In this document: piece by piece, positions 1-10,508 of the stretch
Numbering within the stretch: position 1 is the first letter of the stretch
Layout of the letters: every line of letters begins with the position of its first letter
Program-made: the position numbers and the translations under genes
The notes under the pieces: generated by a model
Databases searched by the model: none
What the model was told of the DNA's origin: nothing
Seen by the model: the letters and a program-made list of their open reading frames with translations, nothing else
Origin: Spirochaetota bacterium
GTDB taxonomy: Bacteria > Spirochaetota > Spirochaetia > Treponematales > Treponemataceae
Assembly: GCA_016285185.1 (NCBI GenBank)
Contig: JAEEQG010000173.1
Coordinates: 1-64,000 of the forward strand
Direction: 5' to 3'
Length of the DNA stretch: 64,000 bases

Positions 1-36
1 CTGAGATTCATTCATTACCACGTCCTTCTCTGCCAT
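1..36 (-). CDS. 5' end of a truncated gene, possibly 30S ribosomal protein S1 (usual neighbour of cmk)
   Basis: Minus-strand ATG at 36..34 giving MAEKDVVMNESQ and running off the window; rpsA guess is from cmk-rpsA synteny only. Confidence 0.4.
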   Translation of the reverse strand, partial: MAEKDVVMNESQ

Positions 37-45
37 AATAAACCC

Positions 46-678
46 TTATATATGAATTTTGTCTAAAATTATCGCACAAACCTGCTCTATAGTCAAGTCT
101 GAAGTATCGATATAATGTGCATCTTCTGCAATTTTTAGGGATCCTTCCTGTTTGTTCTTGTCGATTTCATCCCGTTTTTTTATGGATTCGGCGATTTCTT
201 CCAGAGACAGATTGCTGACTCCCTGATTGAACCTCCGCTTTGCCTGTGCCTCTATCGATGCATCCAGATAGAACTTGTACTCTGCCTCCGGGAATACGAC
301 GGTTGTCATGTCCCTGCCTTCGCAGACTATGCTGATTTTTTTTGTAATCATTTTAATCTTTTTGTTGACGATATGGCGGACATCCACAATACATGATACT
401 TTTGAGGCGTTCAAATCGATTGCGTCGGAATGAAGAATATCTTCCACATCTTCACCGTTAAGAAAAAGCCTACTGTTTCTGTAATCAAGGTCCAGTTTTT
501 CAGCATGATCGATTACGGCGTTTGTATCTGTCAGCGGAATATTGTTTCTGAGGAGTGAAAGAGTTATTGCCCTGTAAAACGAGCCAGAATTAAGAAAGGT
601 TATGTTCAGTTTTTCGGCGATAAGTTTTGCGATGGTACTTTTTCCTGCGCCGGCAGGTCCGTCAATTGCTATTATCAT
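46..678 (-). CDS. cmk: (d)CMP kinase
   Basis: MIIAIDGPAGAGKSTIAK P-loop and CEGRDMTTVVFPEAEYKFYLDA cytidylate kinase motifs. Confidence 0.95.
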   Translation of the reverse strand: MIIAIDGPAGAGKSTIAKLIAEKLNITFLNSGSFYRAITLSLLRNNIPLTDTNAVIDHAEKLDLDYRNSRLFLNGEDVEDILHSDAIDLNASKVSCIVDVRHIVNKKIKMITKKISIVCEGRDMTTVVFPEAEYKFYLDASIEAQAKRRFNQGVSNLSLEEIAESIKKRDEIDKNKQEGSLKIAEDAHYIDTSDLTIEQVCAIILDKIHI

Positions 679-1435
679 ATTTCCTCTTTTTGCACAGTTC
701 TTTTAGTTTTGTAACTTCCTGAGCGGTAAGTTCCCTGAACTTTCCCGGCTGAAGTGATTCGTCAAGATTGATAAACCCTATACGTATTCTTGTAAGCGAT
801 TTTACACGTACATCGAATGATTCCAGAACTTTGCGGATTTCTCTGTTTTTGCCTTCGATAAGAACGATCTTTAATTTGCGGCTTGAGATGCGTTCCGCCT
901 TTTTGCATTTGTAAAAGATATTGTCTACTCTGACTCCGCGCATAAATTTGTCAGGAAGAATCGGCGGGTATGGGAGGCTCGTCTCAACAAGGTATTCTTT
1001 TTCAAGTTCGGCGGAAGGATGTGATACTACAGAGGCAAAGTCGCCGTCATTTGTAAAAATGATAAGACCTTCCGAATACATGTCCAGTCTGCCTACATTG
1101 TAAAGTCTTTCGGAAAAATGAGGCTTTAATAGGTCAGATGCAACAGGTCTGTTCTTTTCATCACTAAGGGAACAAACATATCCCGCCGGCTTATTCAGCA
1201 GAATGTAGCGTTTATGTTCTTCCTGACGGACTTCTTTGCCGTCGACACAGATTTTGTCGGTAAGTAAAACTTTTGTACCCATCTCGGTAACTGTTACGCC
1301 GTTTACCGTAACGTGACCGTCGGTTATTATCTTTTCGCAGGCACGCCGGCTTGCGACACCCGCATGTGCAAGCGCAACCTGTAAACGTATTGTGTTCTTT
1401 TCGTTGTCATTATCTTGCAAGTTCAAACCGCTCAC
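662..1435 (-). CDS. rluB: pseudouridine synthase, RsuA/RluB family
   Basis: S4 domain N-terminus, NVGRLDMYSEGLIIFTNDG catalytic motif. Confidence 0.9.
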   Translation of the reverse strand: MSGLNLQDNDNEKNTIRLQVALAHAGVASRRACEKIITDGHVTVNGVTVTEMGTKVLLTDKICVDGKEVRQEEHKRYILLNKPAGYVCSLSDEKNRPVASDLLKPHFSERLYNVGRLDMYSEGLIIFTNDGDFASVVSHPSAELEKEYLVETSLPYPPILPDKFMRGVRVDNIFYKCKKAERISSRKLKIVLIEGKNREIRKVLESFDVRVKSLTRIRIGFINLDESLQPGKFRELTAQEVTKLKELCKKRKYDNSN

Positions 1436-1955
1436 TTTCTGTTTCTGTAAGTTTAGGCAAATCCGCTATGCTGTTCATTCTGAAGAATTTTAAGAACTCT
1501 TTTGTAGTTCCGTATTGAACCGGCTTACCCGGGATGTCTTTTTTGCCGACTTCTTTTATCAGTGATCTTTCCTGCAAAAGACGGATCATGTTGTCTGCTG
1601 AAACACCTCTGATGGCTTCAATCTCGGCTTTTGTAACCGGTTGTGAATATGCGATTATCGACAGAGTTTCCATGGCAGCGCGCGAAAGCCTGCTGTCATT
1701 TTTTTTGCCGTATCTTTCTTTGAGACACTGCCAGTATTCGGTTTTGGGGCTGATTATCCAGCCGCCCGAAATTTGTACCAGCTCAACGCCGGAATCTTCT
1801 TCTGTGTATTTTTCCTGTAGTTTTTCTATGGCTGCTTCAACTACTTCAAGTCCAAGACCGGAAATTTTAGATAATGTTTTATTGTCGAGAGGTTCACTTT
1901 CCAAATAAAAAATTGCTTCTAACAGCGCTGTTTCCTTTTTCAAACAAAACTCCAT
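1410..1955 (-). CDS. scpB: segregation and condensation protein B
   Basis: ScpB-like winged helix, SIIAYSQPVTKAEIEAIRGV; adjacent to scpA. Confidence 0.93.
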   Translation of the reverse strand: MEFCLKKETALLEAIFYLESEPLDNKTLSKISGLGLEVVEAAIEKLQEKYTEEDSGVELVQISGGWIISPKTEYWQCLKERYGKKNDSRLSRAAMETLSIIAYSQPVTKAEIEAIRGVSADNMIRLLQERSLIKEVGKKDIPGKPVQYGTTKEFLKFFRMNSIADLPKLTETESERFELAR

Positions 1956-2008
1956 CCTATGACTCTTTTGTGTGATGTCTGACAGTTTCTTGTCTTACAG
2001 AAGGACGG

Positions 2009-2770
2009 CTATGCTTCTTTTTTATATGGTTTTATTTTAATGTCACCGAACATTCTGTTCTGATAGATAACTGCGGTTTTGAATTTAACCGCCTCTAATA
2101 CTGCCATAAAAGCGCATACAATATCAAGTAAGTTATCTTTTCTGACTATCAAATCAGTAAAATAACATTCGCCTTTATTTGCAAACAGTTCGCTCATGAG
2201 TGTGAGTTTTTCGTTTATTGTAATTTCCTCATACATGTCGAGGATTTTTTCTGTGTTGTAGGCTGATACCAGATTTGAAAAAAGCTTTAGCAAATCCCAT
2301 GTATCAACCTTTTCCCACAATTCTTCTTCTTCAAAAGGAAGAATCCGCTGGATTTTTTTTCGCTCAACGCTCCATTCAGCTTCGTCTTCTTTTTGTTCCA
2401 TAAGTTCTGAAAGCTTTTTGAACTTTTGGTACTCGATAAGCTTGTCGACAAGCTCCTGACGGGGGTCTTCGATATCTTCTCCGTCAAATGAAACTTCTAC
2501 AGGAAGTAGTGTACGTGATTTTATGTAAAGCAGGTCAGCGGCAAGCGCATAAAATTCGGTAAGGTTTTCCAGATCGGTAGAAACGGCATAATCCAGAAAT
2601 TCCATATACTGTTCCGTAATCTCCGCAATCGGAATATCGTAGATATTTATTTCGTTTTTCTTTATCAAAAACAACAAGAGGTCAAGCGGGCCGTCAAACT
2701 TGCCCAGTTTAAAATTGTTCTTTTTTGTGTTTTCGCCTGTTTTTTCTAATGTTTCCTGCTTGATTTCCAT
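2009..2770 (-). CDS. scpA: segregation and condensation protein A
   Basis: FDGPLDLLLFLIKKNEINIYDIPIAEITEQYM signature. Confidence 0.93.
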   Translation of the reverse strand: MEIKQETLEKTGENTKKNNFKLGKFDGPLDLLLFLIKKNEINIYDIPIAEITEQYMEFLDYAVSTDLENLTEFYALAADLLYIKSRTLLPVEVSFDGEDIEDPRQELVDKLIEYQKFKKLSELMEQKEDEAEWSVERKKIQRILPFEEEELWEKVDTWDLLKLFSNLVSAYNTEKILDMYEEITINEKLTLMSELFANKGECYFTDLIVRKDNLLDIVCAFMAVLEAVKFKTAVIYQNRMFGDIKIKPYKKEA

Positions 2771-3282
2771 AATCTGACACCTTGATCCGGTAGTTTTGCA
2801 AGCATTTGCTCGTATTTTTGCCTGTCTATTATAGATTCGGCAGAATAATTCAAAATCTCAAGCAGGGGTACAAGTACAAACTGTCTCTCGTTTATCAGCG
2901 GATGCGGGATATAGAGAGGATCTGTACTTGTATTTTCGCATACGGTAATATCGCCGAAAAGTTCTATATCAATGTCCAGAGTCCTGGGACCTTTGAAAGT
3001 TTCAAGGTTTCTGTCGCGGCCGTATTTGTTCTCTATTATGTGTATGAGATTGAGGAGTTCTCTCGGAGAGCCGTCATAATCACCAAGAACGACCATGTTG
3101 AAAAAATCCGCCTGTTCCTCCACATACATCGGTTTTGTAATATATATGGAAGAACAGCGAAGTTTTTTTATGTGCTTTTTGAGTTCCGAGCAGGCTTTGT
3201 CCAGAATTTTATCCGGAGTCAGAACTTTGTTTTTATTGCAAAGACTCTTGTTTGAGCCTAAGCCCAGAACTACTGCGGACAT
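2746..3282 (-). CDS. folK: 2-amino-4-hydroxy-6-hydroxymethyldihydropteridine diphosphokinase
   Basis: LGLGSNKS N-terminus, GPRTLDIDIELFGD HPPK signature. Confidence 0.93.
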   Translation of the reverse strand: MSAVVLGLGSNKSLCNKNKVLTPDKILDKACSELKKHIKKLRCSSIYITKPMYVEEQADFFNMVVLGDYDGSPRELLNLIHIIENKYGRDRNLETFKGPRTLDIDIELFGDITVCENTSTDPLYIPHPLINERQFVLVPLLEILNYSAESIIDRQKYEQMLAKLPDQGVRLWKSSRKH

Positions 3283-4445
3283 CAGAAGACATCTGCCTTT
3301 GGATCGGTTTTGGGCGGAATTGCGCTTCCTGCCGACATTTTTTCCGTTGCTGCAGCTTTTGCACCTGCCTTTTTGTCAGGTGTCTTGTTTTTTAATTCCT
3401 GACCGGGAAAAAGCTTTGCACGCAGTTTGGTTTCGATTTCGCGATAAAAATCAGGGTTCTGTTCAAGGAACTGTATTGCATTTTCACGTCCCTGTCCGAT
3501 TTTTTCGTTGTTGACCGCATACCAAGCGCCGCGTTTTTCTACCAGTTCGTACTTTACTGCCGCATCCAGCATACTCGAAACAGCTGAAATACCTTTACCA
3601 AAGTAGATGTCCAGCTCAACTTTTCTGAACGGTGGAGCAACCTTGTTTTTTACAACCTTTACGCGGACCCTGTTACCAACAGCGTCTTCGCCGCCTTTTG
3701 CGTCTATCGATTCAATTCTTCTTACTTCAAGACGAATTGAGGAATAAAACTTGAGGGCATTACCACCGGTTGTAGTTTCGGGATTGCCGAACATGATGCC
3801 GATTTTCATACGGATTTGGTTTATGAATATCAGAAGGCACTTTGATTTACCGATTATTGCCGTAAGCTTTCGGAGTGCCTGACTCATAAGTCTTGCCTGG
3901 AGACCTACATGGGAGTCTCCCATGTCGCCTTCAATTTCGGCCTGGGGAGTAAGTGCCGCTACGGAGTCAACAACAATAATGTCGATTGCACCGGAACGTA
4001 CAAGGTTCTCCGCAATTTCGAGAGCCTGTTCTCCTGTGTCAGGTTGTGAAACCCAAAGGTTTTCCGTGTCTACGCCAAGATTTTTGGCATAAACCGGGTC
4101 GAGCGCGTGCTCGGCGTCAATGAATGCCGCTATTCCTCCTGTTTTTTGTGCCTCTGCAATGGCGTGAAGAGCGAGAGTGGTCTTTCCTGATGATTCAGGA
4201 CCGTATATCTCTATGATACGTCCTTTCGGATATCCGCCGATTCCGAGCGCTTCGTCAAGCAGGATTGAGCCTGATGGAATTACGTCTATTCCGGTGGCGT
4301 CGGTTTTTGTTCCCAGCTTCATCAGGGAACCCTGTCCGAATTGTTTTTCAATCTGAAGCCTTGCAGCTTCAAGAGCTTTCATTTTTTCAGATAAATCTGT
4401 GTTTGTTGGATTTTCTACTGCCATATTTGCTACCTTTCCTCCCAC
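3282..4445 (-). CDS. recA: recombinase RecA
   Basis: [28 protein letters not shown]; full-length; probable start at MAVENPTN. Confidence 0.98.
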   Translation of the reverse strand: MGGKVANMAVENPTNTDLSEKMKALEAARLQIEKQFGQGSLMKLGTKTDATGIDVIPSGSILLDEALGIGGYPKGRIIEIYGPESSGKTTLALHAIAEAQKTGGIAAFIDAEHALDPVYAKNLGVDTENLWVSQPDTGEQALEIAENLVRSGAIDIIVVDSVAALTPQAEIEGDMGDSHVGLQARLMSQALRKLTAIIGKSKCLLIFINQIRMKIGIMFGNPETTTGGNALKFYSSIRLEVRRIESIDAKGGEDAVGNRVRVKVVKNKVAPPFRKVELDIYFGKGISAVSSMLDAAVKYELVEKRGAWYAVNNEKIGQGRENAIQFLEQNPDFYREIETKLRAKLFPGQELKNKTPDKKAGAKAAATEKMSAGSAIPPKTDPKADVF

Positions 4446-4507
4446 TATTTATATAGGTACAAAAATATGTTTTTTACCGTTTTTCACAAAAAAATGTAAA
4501 ATTTTTT

Positions 4508-5584
4508 TTATTTTTTTCCTAAGGGCTGGTAAACCGATTTGCCCAACAGGAACAGCTTGTTGTTTTTTACTGTCAGTTTTCCAAGAATCTGTACCGGATT
4601 TTCTACATCAATCGAAATCGGCAGCGGAATAGAACATGGAACAAACCCGTCAATATTCTTCATGTCGTCATAACCGACAACAAAATCACAGTTGTAGGTT
4701 GTCTCTGTTATTTCCACGTTGCTGACCCTTCCTGACCATACTACCCAGCAGTCCATGTATAGATATGGGTCTGATTCAACTTCTTTGTATGAATAAATAT
4801 CTTTGATTGTGTCAAAACCGGGTTCTTGAATATAATTCATAATATCCCGCGCTTTTTGTTTGATTGAAACGGATGCGTTGGAATTTAGAATCCGGTTTAT
4901 TTCTACCTGTGCCTGATTGTCCTTAAAAGCCTGAAAATACTTTATTGCCTTTGTATAGGAATCGTTGATTTCTGATGTAGTCATTATATAGCGGTATGTG
5001 CCGCCGTCTTTTTCTACGGGGTCGTTTTTTTCGTTCACTGTCAGAGTATACTCACTCAGGTCGGCGCGTTTAGGTGCCTTTTTGTACATGTTTATAGCAA
5101 CAACTGTTGTGACTGTGATTATGACAACTGCTGCCGCAACTGCAACAATCTGTTGTACAGGAATGTAAACCCCGGTTGAGGGATAAAATTCGGTGATTTT
5201 CCCGTTATCCACGGCCTGTGATATGGTTGCCATATCGCTTTTGCGGATAAAGTTAAGGGATTTTTTTACAAGCGCGTTCTGCGGATCTATTTCCTGTGCT
5301 TCAAGATAACAGCTTATTGCTTCTGTAGTACTGCCTTTGCGCAAAAACAACGCGCCAAGCGCAATCAGACTTCTTGGAGAATCGGCGTCAATACGTGATG
5401 CGGTTGTCAGGTAGTCTTCCGCTGCACCGAGTATACCAAGATACAGGTTTGACACACCGAGCATATAGAAAAAATCAGCGGACTGGCGGTATTCCATTAC
5501 ATAAGGTTCCAGTTCCTTAATGAGGTTTTGAAATTGTTTTTTTCTGAACAGAATGTCTGCTTTTTTTAGTTTTGCATCTTCCAT
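4508..5584 (-). CDS. TPR-repeat protein with one transmembrane segment
   Basis: N-terminal TPR-like repeats, central hydrophobic VAVAAAVVIITVTTVVAI segment. Confidence 0.7.
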   Translation of the reverse strand: MEDAKLKKADILFRKKQFQNLIKELEPYVMEYRQSADFFYMLGVSNLYLGILGAAEDYLTTASRIDADSPRSLIALGALFLRKGSTTEAISCYLEAQEIDPQNALVKKSLNFIRKSDMATISQAVDNGKITEFYPSTGVYIPVQQIVAVAAAVVIITVTTVVAINMYKKAPKRADLSEYTLTVNEKNDPVEKDGGTYRYIMTTSEINDSYTKAIKYFQAFKDNQAQVEINRILNSNASVSIKQKARDIMNYIQEPGFDTIKDIYSYKEVESDPYLYMDCWVVWSGRVSNVEITETTYNCDFVVGYDDMKNIDGFVPCSIPLPISIDVENPVQILGKLTVKNNKLFLLGKSVYQPLGKK

Positions 5585-5609
5585 GGCAAGATTACTCCAA
5601 GCTATGTAA

Positions 5610-6305
5610 TTACTTATTCAGTTGGGCTTCCAGTTCTTTTATCCTGTTCTGGTATGCCAATATTGCCTGCTCGTATTTTTGGCTCTTCTTTTCGTATTCT
5701 TCTGCAGCCCGCAATGATTCCTCATGCGTAACTTTCAAAAGTTCCAAAAGCTCTTCTTCGCGTTCTTTCTGCTTAATAAGACTCAGTCTGTAAAAGCTGG
5801 CTTCGTATTTGGGGCTGTCTTTGTATTCATCGACAATCGTTGTATAGAACAGCGCAGCGCGCTCGTAGTTCTTTGTATTGAAAAGGGCTTCTGCAATCCA
5901 GTACAGAGCTGACGACGTGAGTTTGTGATCAGGGTAATCCTTTACAAAAGCGTAAAGCTGTTTTATGGAATCATCGTATTGTTTGAGCTGGTACAAGGCT
6001 CTGCCTTTTTGGTAGTTGATATCGGAAGTTCTTTTTGAGTCTTTGTATTTTGTAAGAAAAATGTTGGAATCTGAGAGCGCGGATTTATAGTCACCGGCAG
6101 ACATTTCACTCATGATAAGCCAGTAGAGTGCATCATCAGTTGCTGTGCTTTTGCTGGCAGAGATTTTCTTAAAGTACAGTATTGCCGCATCCCAGTCTTC
6201 TCTGGAATAAGCTTCCAGACCCGGCAGCAGAATGTCTGCAGAAGTCTGTGCAAAAAGCAATGTGCAAAAACAAATCAAAAATAACAAACTGATTATTTTT
6301 TTCAT
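5610..6305 (-). CDS. secreted TPR protein (YbgF/BamD-like)
   Basis: Signal peptide MKKIISLLFLICFCTLLFA, YQKGRALYQLKQYDDSIKQLYAFVKDYPDHKLTSSALYWIAEAL. Confidence 0.75.
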   Translation of the reverse strand: MKKIISLLFLICFCTLLFAQTSADILLPGLEAYSREDWDAAILYFKKISASKSTATDDALYWLIMSEMSAGDYKSALSDSNIFLTKYKDSKRTSDINYQKGRALYQLKQYDDSIKQLYAFVKDYPDHKLTSSALYWIAEALFNTKNYERAALFYTTIVDEYKDSPKYEASFYRLSLIKQKEREEELLELLKVTHEESLRAAEEYEKKSQKYEQAILAYQNRIKELEAQLNK

Positions 6306-6333
6306 TTTCTCTATATCTCCAACTTTTGTTCCG

Positions 6334-6981
6334 CTAACTCCAATTCAGATTGCCCGAAAAAAACGCCGAGCCCGAAACTACTATGTCTACACCGGCATCC
6401 AGTACAAGAGGCAGTGTCTGGTTATTGATTCCGCCGTCAACTGAAACTTTGTAATTATAACCCGATTCCGAACGAATTTGTTGCAATTGTTTTATTTTTT
6501 CGACACATTGCGGGATAAGTTTTTGACCTCCAAAACCTGGATTTACGGTCATAATAAGGACAATGTCCGCAAAAGGCAAAATCTCCTGCAGTACCGATAC
6601 CGGAGTTGACGGCACAATACTGATACCCGCCTTTTTGCCCATATCGTGAATCTGCTCTATCAATCTGTGATGATGAATAACATTTTCGTAGTGAAAGGTG
6701 AGAGCGTCTGCGCCTGCCTGGACAAAGCTTTCAAAATGATTTTGGGGATTATTAACCATAAGATGAACGTCAAAAAAGAGATTTGTTATTTTGCGCAGGG
6801 CTTTTACCAGCGGCGGCCCGAATGTAAAATTTGGAACAAACGATCCGTCCATTATGTCGATGTGAACCCATGGAGCTTTACTTTTTTCTATTAAAGAAAT
6901 TGAATCGGCAAAATGAAGATAATCAGCTGATAAAATTGAAGGAGCCAGTATACGTTTATTCATCTTATTATAATAGTACAA
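6334..6981 (-). CDS. rpe: ribulose-phosphate 3-epimerase
   Basis: APSILSADYL, WVHIDIMDGSFVPNFTFGP, VNPGFGGQKLI, VDGGIN. Confidence 0.96.
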   Translation of the reverse strand: MYYYNKMNKRILAPSILSADYLHFADSISLIEKSKAPWVHIDIMDGSFVPNFTFGPPLVKALRKITNLFFDVHLMVNNPQNHFESFVQAGADALTFHYENVIHHHRLIEQIHDMGKKAGISIVPSTPVSVLQEILPFADIVLIMTVNPGFGGQKLIPQCVEKIKQLQQIRSESGYNYKVSVDGGINNQTLPLVLDAGVDIVVSGSAFFSGNLNWS

Positions 6982-7052
6982 TATTGTGTAACGGATTTCA
7001 AGCTAATTGCATGCTCTGCAAGAAACTTTTTACCTTTCATGAACAGCGTTAA

Positions 7053-7087
7053 ACAAAAAAAAGACCCGCTTTCGGCGGGCCTTTTTT
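7053..7087 (-). terminator. intrinsic terminator of the ABC ATPase gene
   Basis: GGCCCGCCGAAAGCGGGTCTTTTTTTT read on the minus strand. Confidence 0.85.
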
Positions 7088-7102
7088 GAAAAAACGGATA
7101 AA

Positions 7103-8215
7103 CTACTCTGTTGTAGGTGTTTCACAGATACTGAGTTCTGTGTCCTTGTCAAAGAATTTACCTTTTTCCATAAGTGGTGTGAAGTTAACTGTCTCACCAA
7201 TTGAGTACTTGTTGTCCGGAGAACAACGAGCAACACAGGACTGTGTCTTTGTTGTAAGGAACAGGTGTGTTTCTGCACCCAGTGGTTCGATAACAGAAAT
7301 CTTCATCTGCATATTGTTTGAAGCAACCGGAGATGTTGTGAAAGTAAGATCTTCAGGACGAATACCGAAGTATACTTCTTTTCCGATGTATGCTTTAAGG
7401 GCTTTAGCCTGTTCGTCGGTAGGTGTAACTTCAAAAGAACCTTCGTCAGCAACAAGTTTGCCGCCTTTTTCAACAATCTTTACAGTGAGGAAGTTCATTG
7501 GCGGTGAACCGATGAATCCTGCTACGAATTTATTGATCGGGTGGTTGTACAGGTACAACGGTGAACCGATCTGCTGTACTTTACCGTCTTTCATAACAAC
7601 GATCTTGTCACCCATGGTCATAGCTTCTACCTGGTCGTGTGTAACGTAAATCATTGTTGCATTCAAGCGGTGGTGCAAGTCAGAAATTTCTGCACGCATC
7701 TGAACGCGTAATTTTGCATCGAGGTTTGACAACGGTTCATCAAAAAGGAATACTTTAGGATTACGTACGATAGCACGTCCTACAGCAACACGCTGTCTCT
7801 GACCGCCAGAAAGAGCTTTTGGCTTTCTGTCGAGGAGTTTTTCGATGTCAAGGATACGGGCTGCTTCGCGTACACGGCGCTCGATTTCAGCCTTGTCAAC
7901 CTTGCGGATTTTAAGACCGAATGCCATGTTGTCATAAACAGTCATGTGCGGATACAAAGCATAGTTCTGGAAAACCATTGCAATGTTTCTGTCTTTTGGC
8001 GGAACATCATTCATCAACTCGCCGTCGATGTAGAGTTCACCTTCTGTGATGTCTTCCAAACCTGCAATCATGCGGAGAGTGGTAGACTTACCACAACCAG
8101 AAGGACCTACGAATACTACGAATTCGCGGTCTTCTACAATAATATTGGCATTGTCAACTGCACGAACGTTACCGTCGTAGACCTTACCAATACCTTTGAG
8201 TTCTACTTTAGCCAC
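7103..8215 (-). CDS. sugar/glycerol-3-phosphate-type ABC transporter ATP-binding protein (UgpC/MsmK/MalK family)
   Basis: Walker A GPSGCGKSTTLRMIAGLE, LSGGQRQRVAVGRAIVRNPKVFLFDEPLSNLDAKLR, C-terminal TOBE-like region. Confidence 0.95.
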   Translation of the reverse strand: MAKVELKGIGKVYDGNVRAVDNANIIVEDREFVVFVGPSGCGKSTTLRMIAGLEDITEGELYIDGELMNDVPPKDRNIAMVFQNYALYPHMTVYDNMAFGLKIRKVDKAEIERRVREAARILDIEKLLDRKPKALSGGQRQRVAVGRAIVRNPKVFLFDEPLSNLDAKLRVQMRAEISDLHHRLNATMIYVTHDQVEAMTMGDKIVVMKDGKVQQIGSPLYLYNHPINKFVAGFIGSPPMNFLTVKIVEKGGKLVADEGSFEVTPTDEQAKALKAYIGKEVYFGIRPEDLTFTTSPVASNNMQMKISVIEPLGAETHLFLTTKTQSCVARCSPDNKYSIGETVNFTPLMEKGKFFDKDTELSICETPTTE

Positions 8216-8359
8216 TTTTAGGACTCCTTAGAATTATTTTATAAAAGATATTTTATTTCATAAAAAAAGAACTGTCAAATTATTTTTGCGGTTTTCAATA
8301 CAAAAAGCCCCTTTTTATACCAGTTTGTAATTTTGAAGAAAGCTTGTTAAAATATCGGT

Positions 8360-9820
8360 ATGGGAATAGGTGCCAAATTCCGAGATACTTTTTTTTCGGT
8401 TACGCCCATTGTTTGTATTGTACTCGTTCTCGGGCTTACCGTTGCTCCTCTCGAAAAACAAATACTGATTAATTTTGCCACAGGTGCGGTTCTTGTCATT
8501 TTCGGGTTATCGCTTTTTTTGCAGGGTGTTGACTCGGGAATCCTGCCGGTTGGCGAATCTGTTGGATCGGCTCTGACTCAAAAAAAGAATCTTGTCCTTT
8601 TACTTTCAATTTCGTTTGTCATAGGTTTTTTGGTAACAATTGCAGAACCTGATGTACAGGTTCTGGCGGAACAGTTTAGGAGTGTGAATGAGTCGGTCGC
8701 AAAACTGCCTCTGGTTCTTTCTATCGCGTTGGGAGTCGGAGTTTTTGTAATGCTCGGGCTCGCAAGATCAATCTTTAAGATTCCGCTTAATTTGGTTCTA
8801 ATCGTGTTTTATATATTGCTTTTTGTAACGGCATATTTTGTTTCGGAACAATTTATCGGTATCTCTTTTGATGCAGGCGGTGCAACAACAGGTCCCATGA
8901 CTGTCCCTTTTATAATGGCGCTTGGTCTTGGTGTTGCCCGTTCGTCCGGACAAAAAGACTGCTTTGGCCTTACTGGTACGGCTTCCATCGGGCCTATAAT
9001 GAGTGTACTGATATATTCTCTTCTTGTTAATTTACACTCTGATGGAACTTCTGCAGTTATATCTCAGAGTGTGAATAATGAGTTTTTGGCACTGATTCTG
9101 CCTACGGCGGGCGAAGTTATCCTTTCACTTTTGCCGCTGGTAGTGATGTTCATATTCTTTCAGGTATTTTTGATAAAGATGCCGCCGGTACAACTGGCAA
9201 AAATGTTTGTTGGTATCATATACAGTTTTGTAGGGCTCACAGTTTTTTTGACAGGTGTAAAAGGCGGTTTTATGCCTGCTGGTCTCATTTTGGGCAGAAC
9301 GCTTGCTGCTAATGCGACAGCCGGCAACGGCTGGTCTTACTTTTTTCTTGTTTTTTCCGGCTTGATTTTTGGTGCTGTCACTGTTTGTGCAGAGCCCGCT
9401 GTTTATGTACTTACAGAGCAGGTTGAACAGGCTTCGGGTGGGAACATAAGACGCAAACTCATTCTTTTTGCCCTCGCTTTTGGTGTCGCTGCTGCGGTGG
9501 CAGTCTCGATTCTCAAGATTTTGCACGGTTTTAGTTTGTGGTTTGTACTGCTTCCGGGTTATTTGCTTGCATTGATTATGACATTATTTTGTCCGCCTTT
9601 GTTTGTCGGAATTGCTTTTGATTCGGGCGGTGTCGCTTCGGGCCCCATGACAGCCACTTTCATATTGTCATTTATGCTTGGGGTGGGGCAGAGTTCATCG
9701 GCAAAAACAGGGGCGGGAGAATCATTCGGTGTTATAGCTCTTGTTGCTCTTGCACCTCTGATTGCAGTTCAGATACTTGGTATTGTATATAAAATAAAAA
9801 ATAGGAGGAGCGTTGGATGA
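8360..9820 (+). CDS. DUF1538 family integral membrane protein (putative transporter)
   Basis: Multi-TM with two internal repeats carrying ISFDAGGATTGPMTVPFIMALGLGVA and IAFDSGGVASGPMTATFILSFMLGVG. Confidence 0.85.
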   Translation: MGIGAKFRDTFFSVTPIVCIVLVLGLTVAPLEKQILINFATGAVLVIFGLSLFLQGVDSGILPVGESVGSALTQKKNLVLLLSISFVIGFLVTIAEPDVQVLAEQFRSVNESVAKLPLVLSIALGVGVFVMLGLARSIFKIPLNLVLIVFYILLFVTAYFVSEQFIGISFDAGGATTGPMTVPFIMALGLGVARSSGQKDCFGLTGTASIGPIMSVLIYSLLVNLHSDGTSAVISQSVNNEFLALILPTAGEVILSLLPLVVMFIFFQVFLIKMPPVQLAKMFVGIIYSFVGLTVFLTGVKGGFMPAGLILGRTLAANATAGNGWSYFFLVFSGLIFGAVTVCAEPAVYVLTEQVEQASGGNIRRKLILFALAFGVAAAVAVSILKILHGFSLWFVLLPGYLLALIMTLFCPPLFVGIAFDSGGVASGPMTATFILSFMLGVGQSSSAKTGAGESFGVIALVALAPLIAVQILGIVYKIKNRRSVG

Positions 9821-10461
9821 ATCCTTTTGTTTTGATAACCGGCATTCTACCCGGCGGTATGGGTCAGGATTTTGTTGATGCGGCTGTAAATGCCGGTGCG
9901 GGCGGAGGAACTGTTCTCAAAGGACGCGGAACGGCCTCAAACAAGATTCTTCATGTACTTGGTATCGGTGATTCCACAAGGGATATTGCATATATAATTA
10001 CGGATACAGATAAATGCGAGACGGTCATCGGGCTTATAAAGGCTAATGCCGGAAGCCGTAAATACAAACACGGAATCCTTTTTACCGTCGATGTAATGTC
10101 AAAAATGCAGTCGGGAACTTTTGCGCAGGGAGAAAGAGATATGAAAAACATACAGAAAGAACTTATAAGTGTTATTGTCAATCAGGGTTATGCGGATGAT
10201 GTTATGGAAGCGGCACGCAATGCCGGCGCAAGCGGTGGAACAATTCTGAATGCACGCGGAACTGCAAAGGAAGGAGATGTAAAGTTCTTTGGACTGACGA
10301 TAGTTCCCGAAAAAGAGATGCTCATGCTTATCGTTGATCATGACCAGTCCGAAAAGGTTTTTAACGCTGTAAAAAATCTTCCCTGTCTGGATAAAAAAGG
10401 CAGCGGTATTATATTTTCCAGCCCGGTTGAAAACTTTACAACACTCGGCCACAACAGCTGA
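9817..10461 (+). CDS. PII-like signalling protein with two tandem PII domains
   Basis: Two repeats: VDAAVNAGAGGGTVLKGRGTA...and MEAARNAGASGGTILNARGTA...; start overlaps the DUF1538 stop. Confidence 0.85.
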   Translation: MNPFVLITGILPGGMGQDFVDAAVNAGAGGGTVLKGRGTASNKILHVLGIGDSTRDIAYIITDTDKCETVIGLIKANAGSRKYKHGILFTVDVMSKMQSGTFAQGERDMKNIQKELISVIVNQGYADDVMEAARNAGASGGTILNARGTAKEGDVKFFGLTIVPEKEMLMLIVDHDQSEKVFNAVKNLPCLDKKGSGIIFSSPVENFTTLGHNS

Positions 10462-10508
10462 AAGTTTTCAAGGTTGAAACTCCGTAAAAACTGTGTTATT
10501 CTCAACTC

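Noticed and set aside
2806-3255. 149-aa plus-strand ORF opposite folK
   Set aside because: Antisense shadow of a well-supported folK gene; no recognisable domain or RBS
9125-9526. 133-aa minus-strand ORF inside the DUF1538 gene
   Set aside because: Antisense shadow ORF with low-complexity composition; main gene is clear
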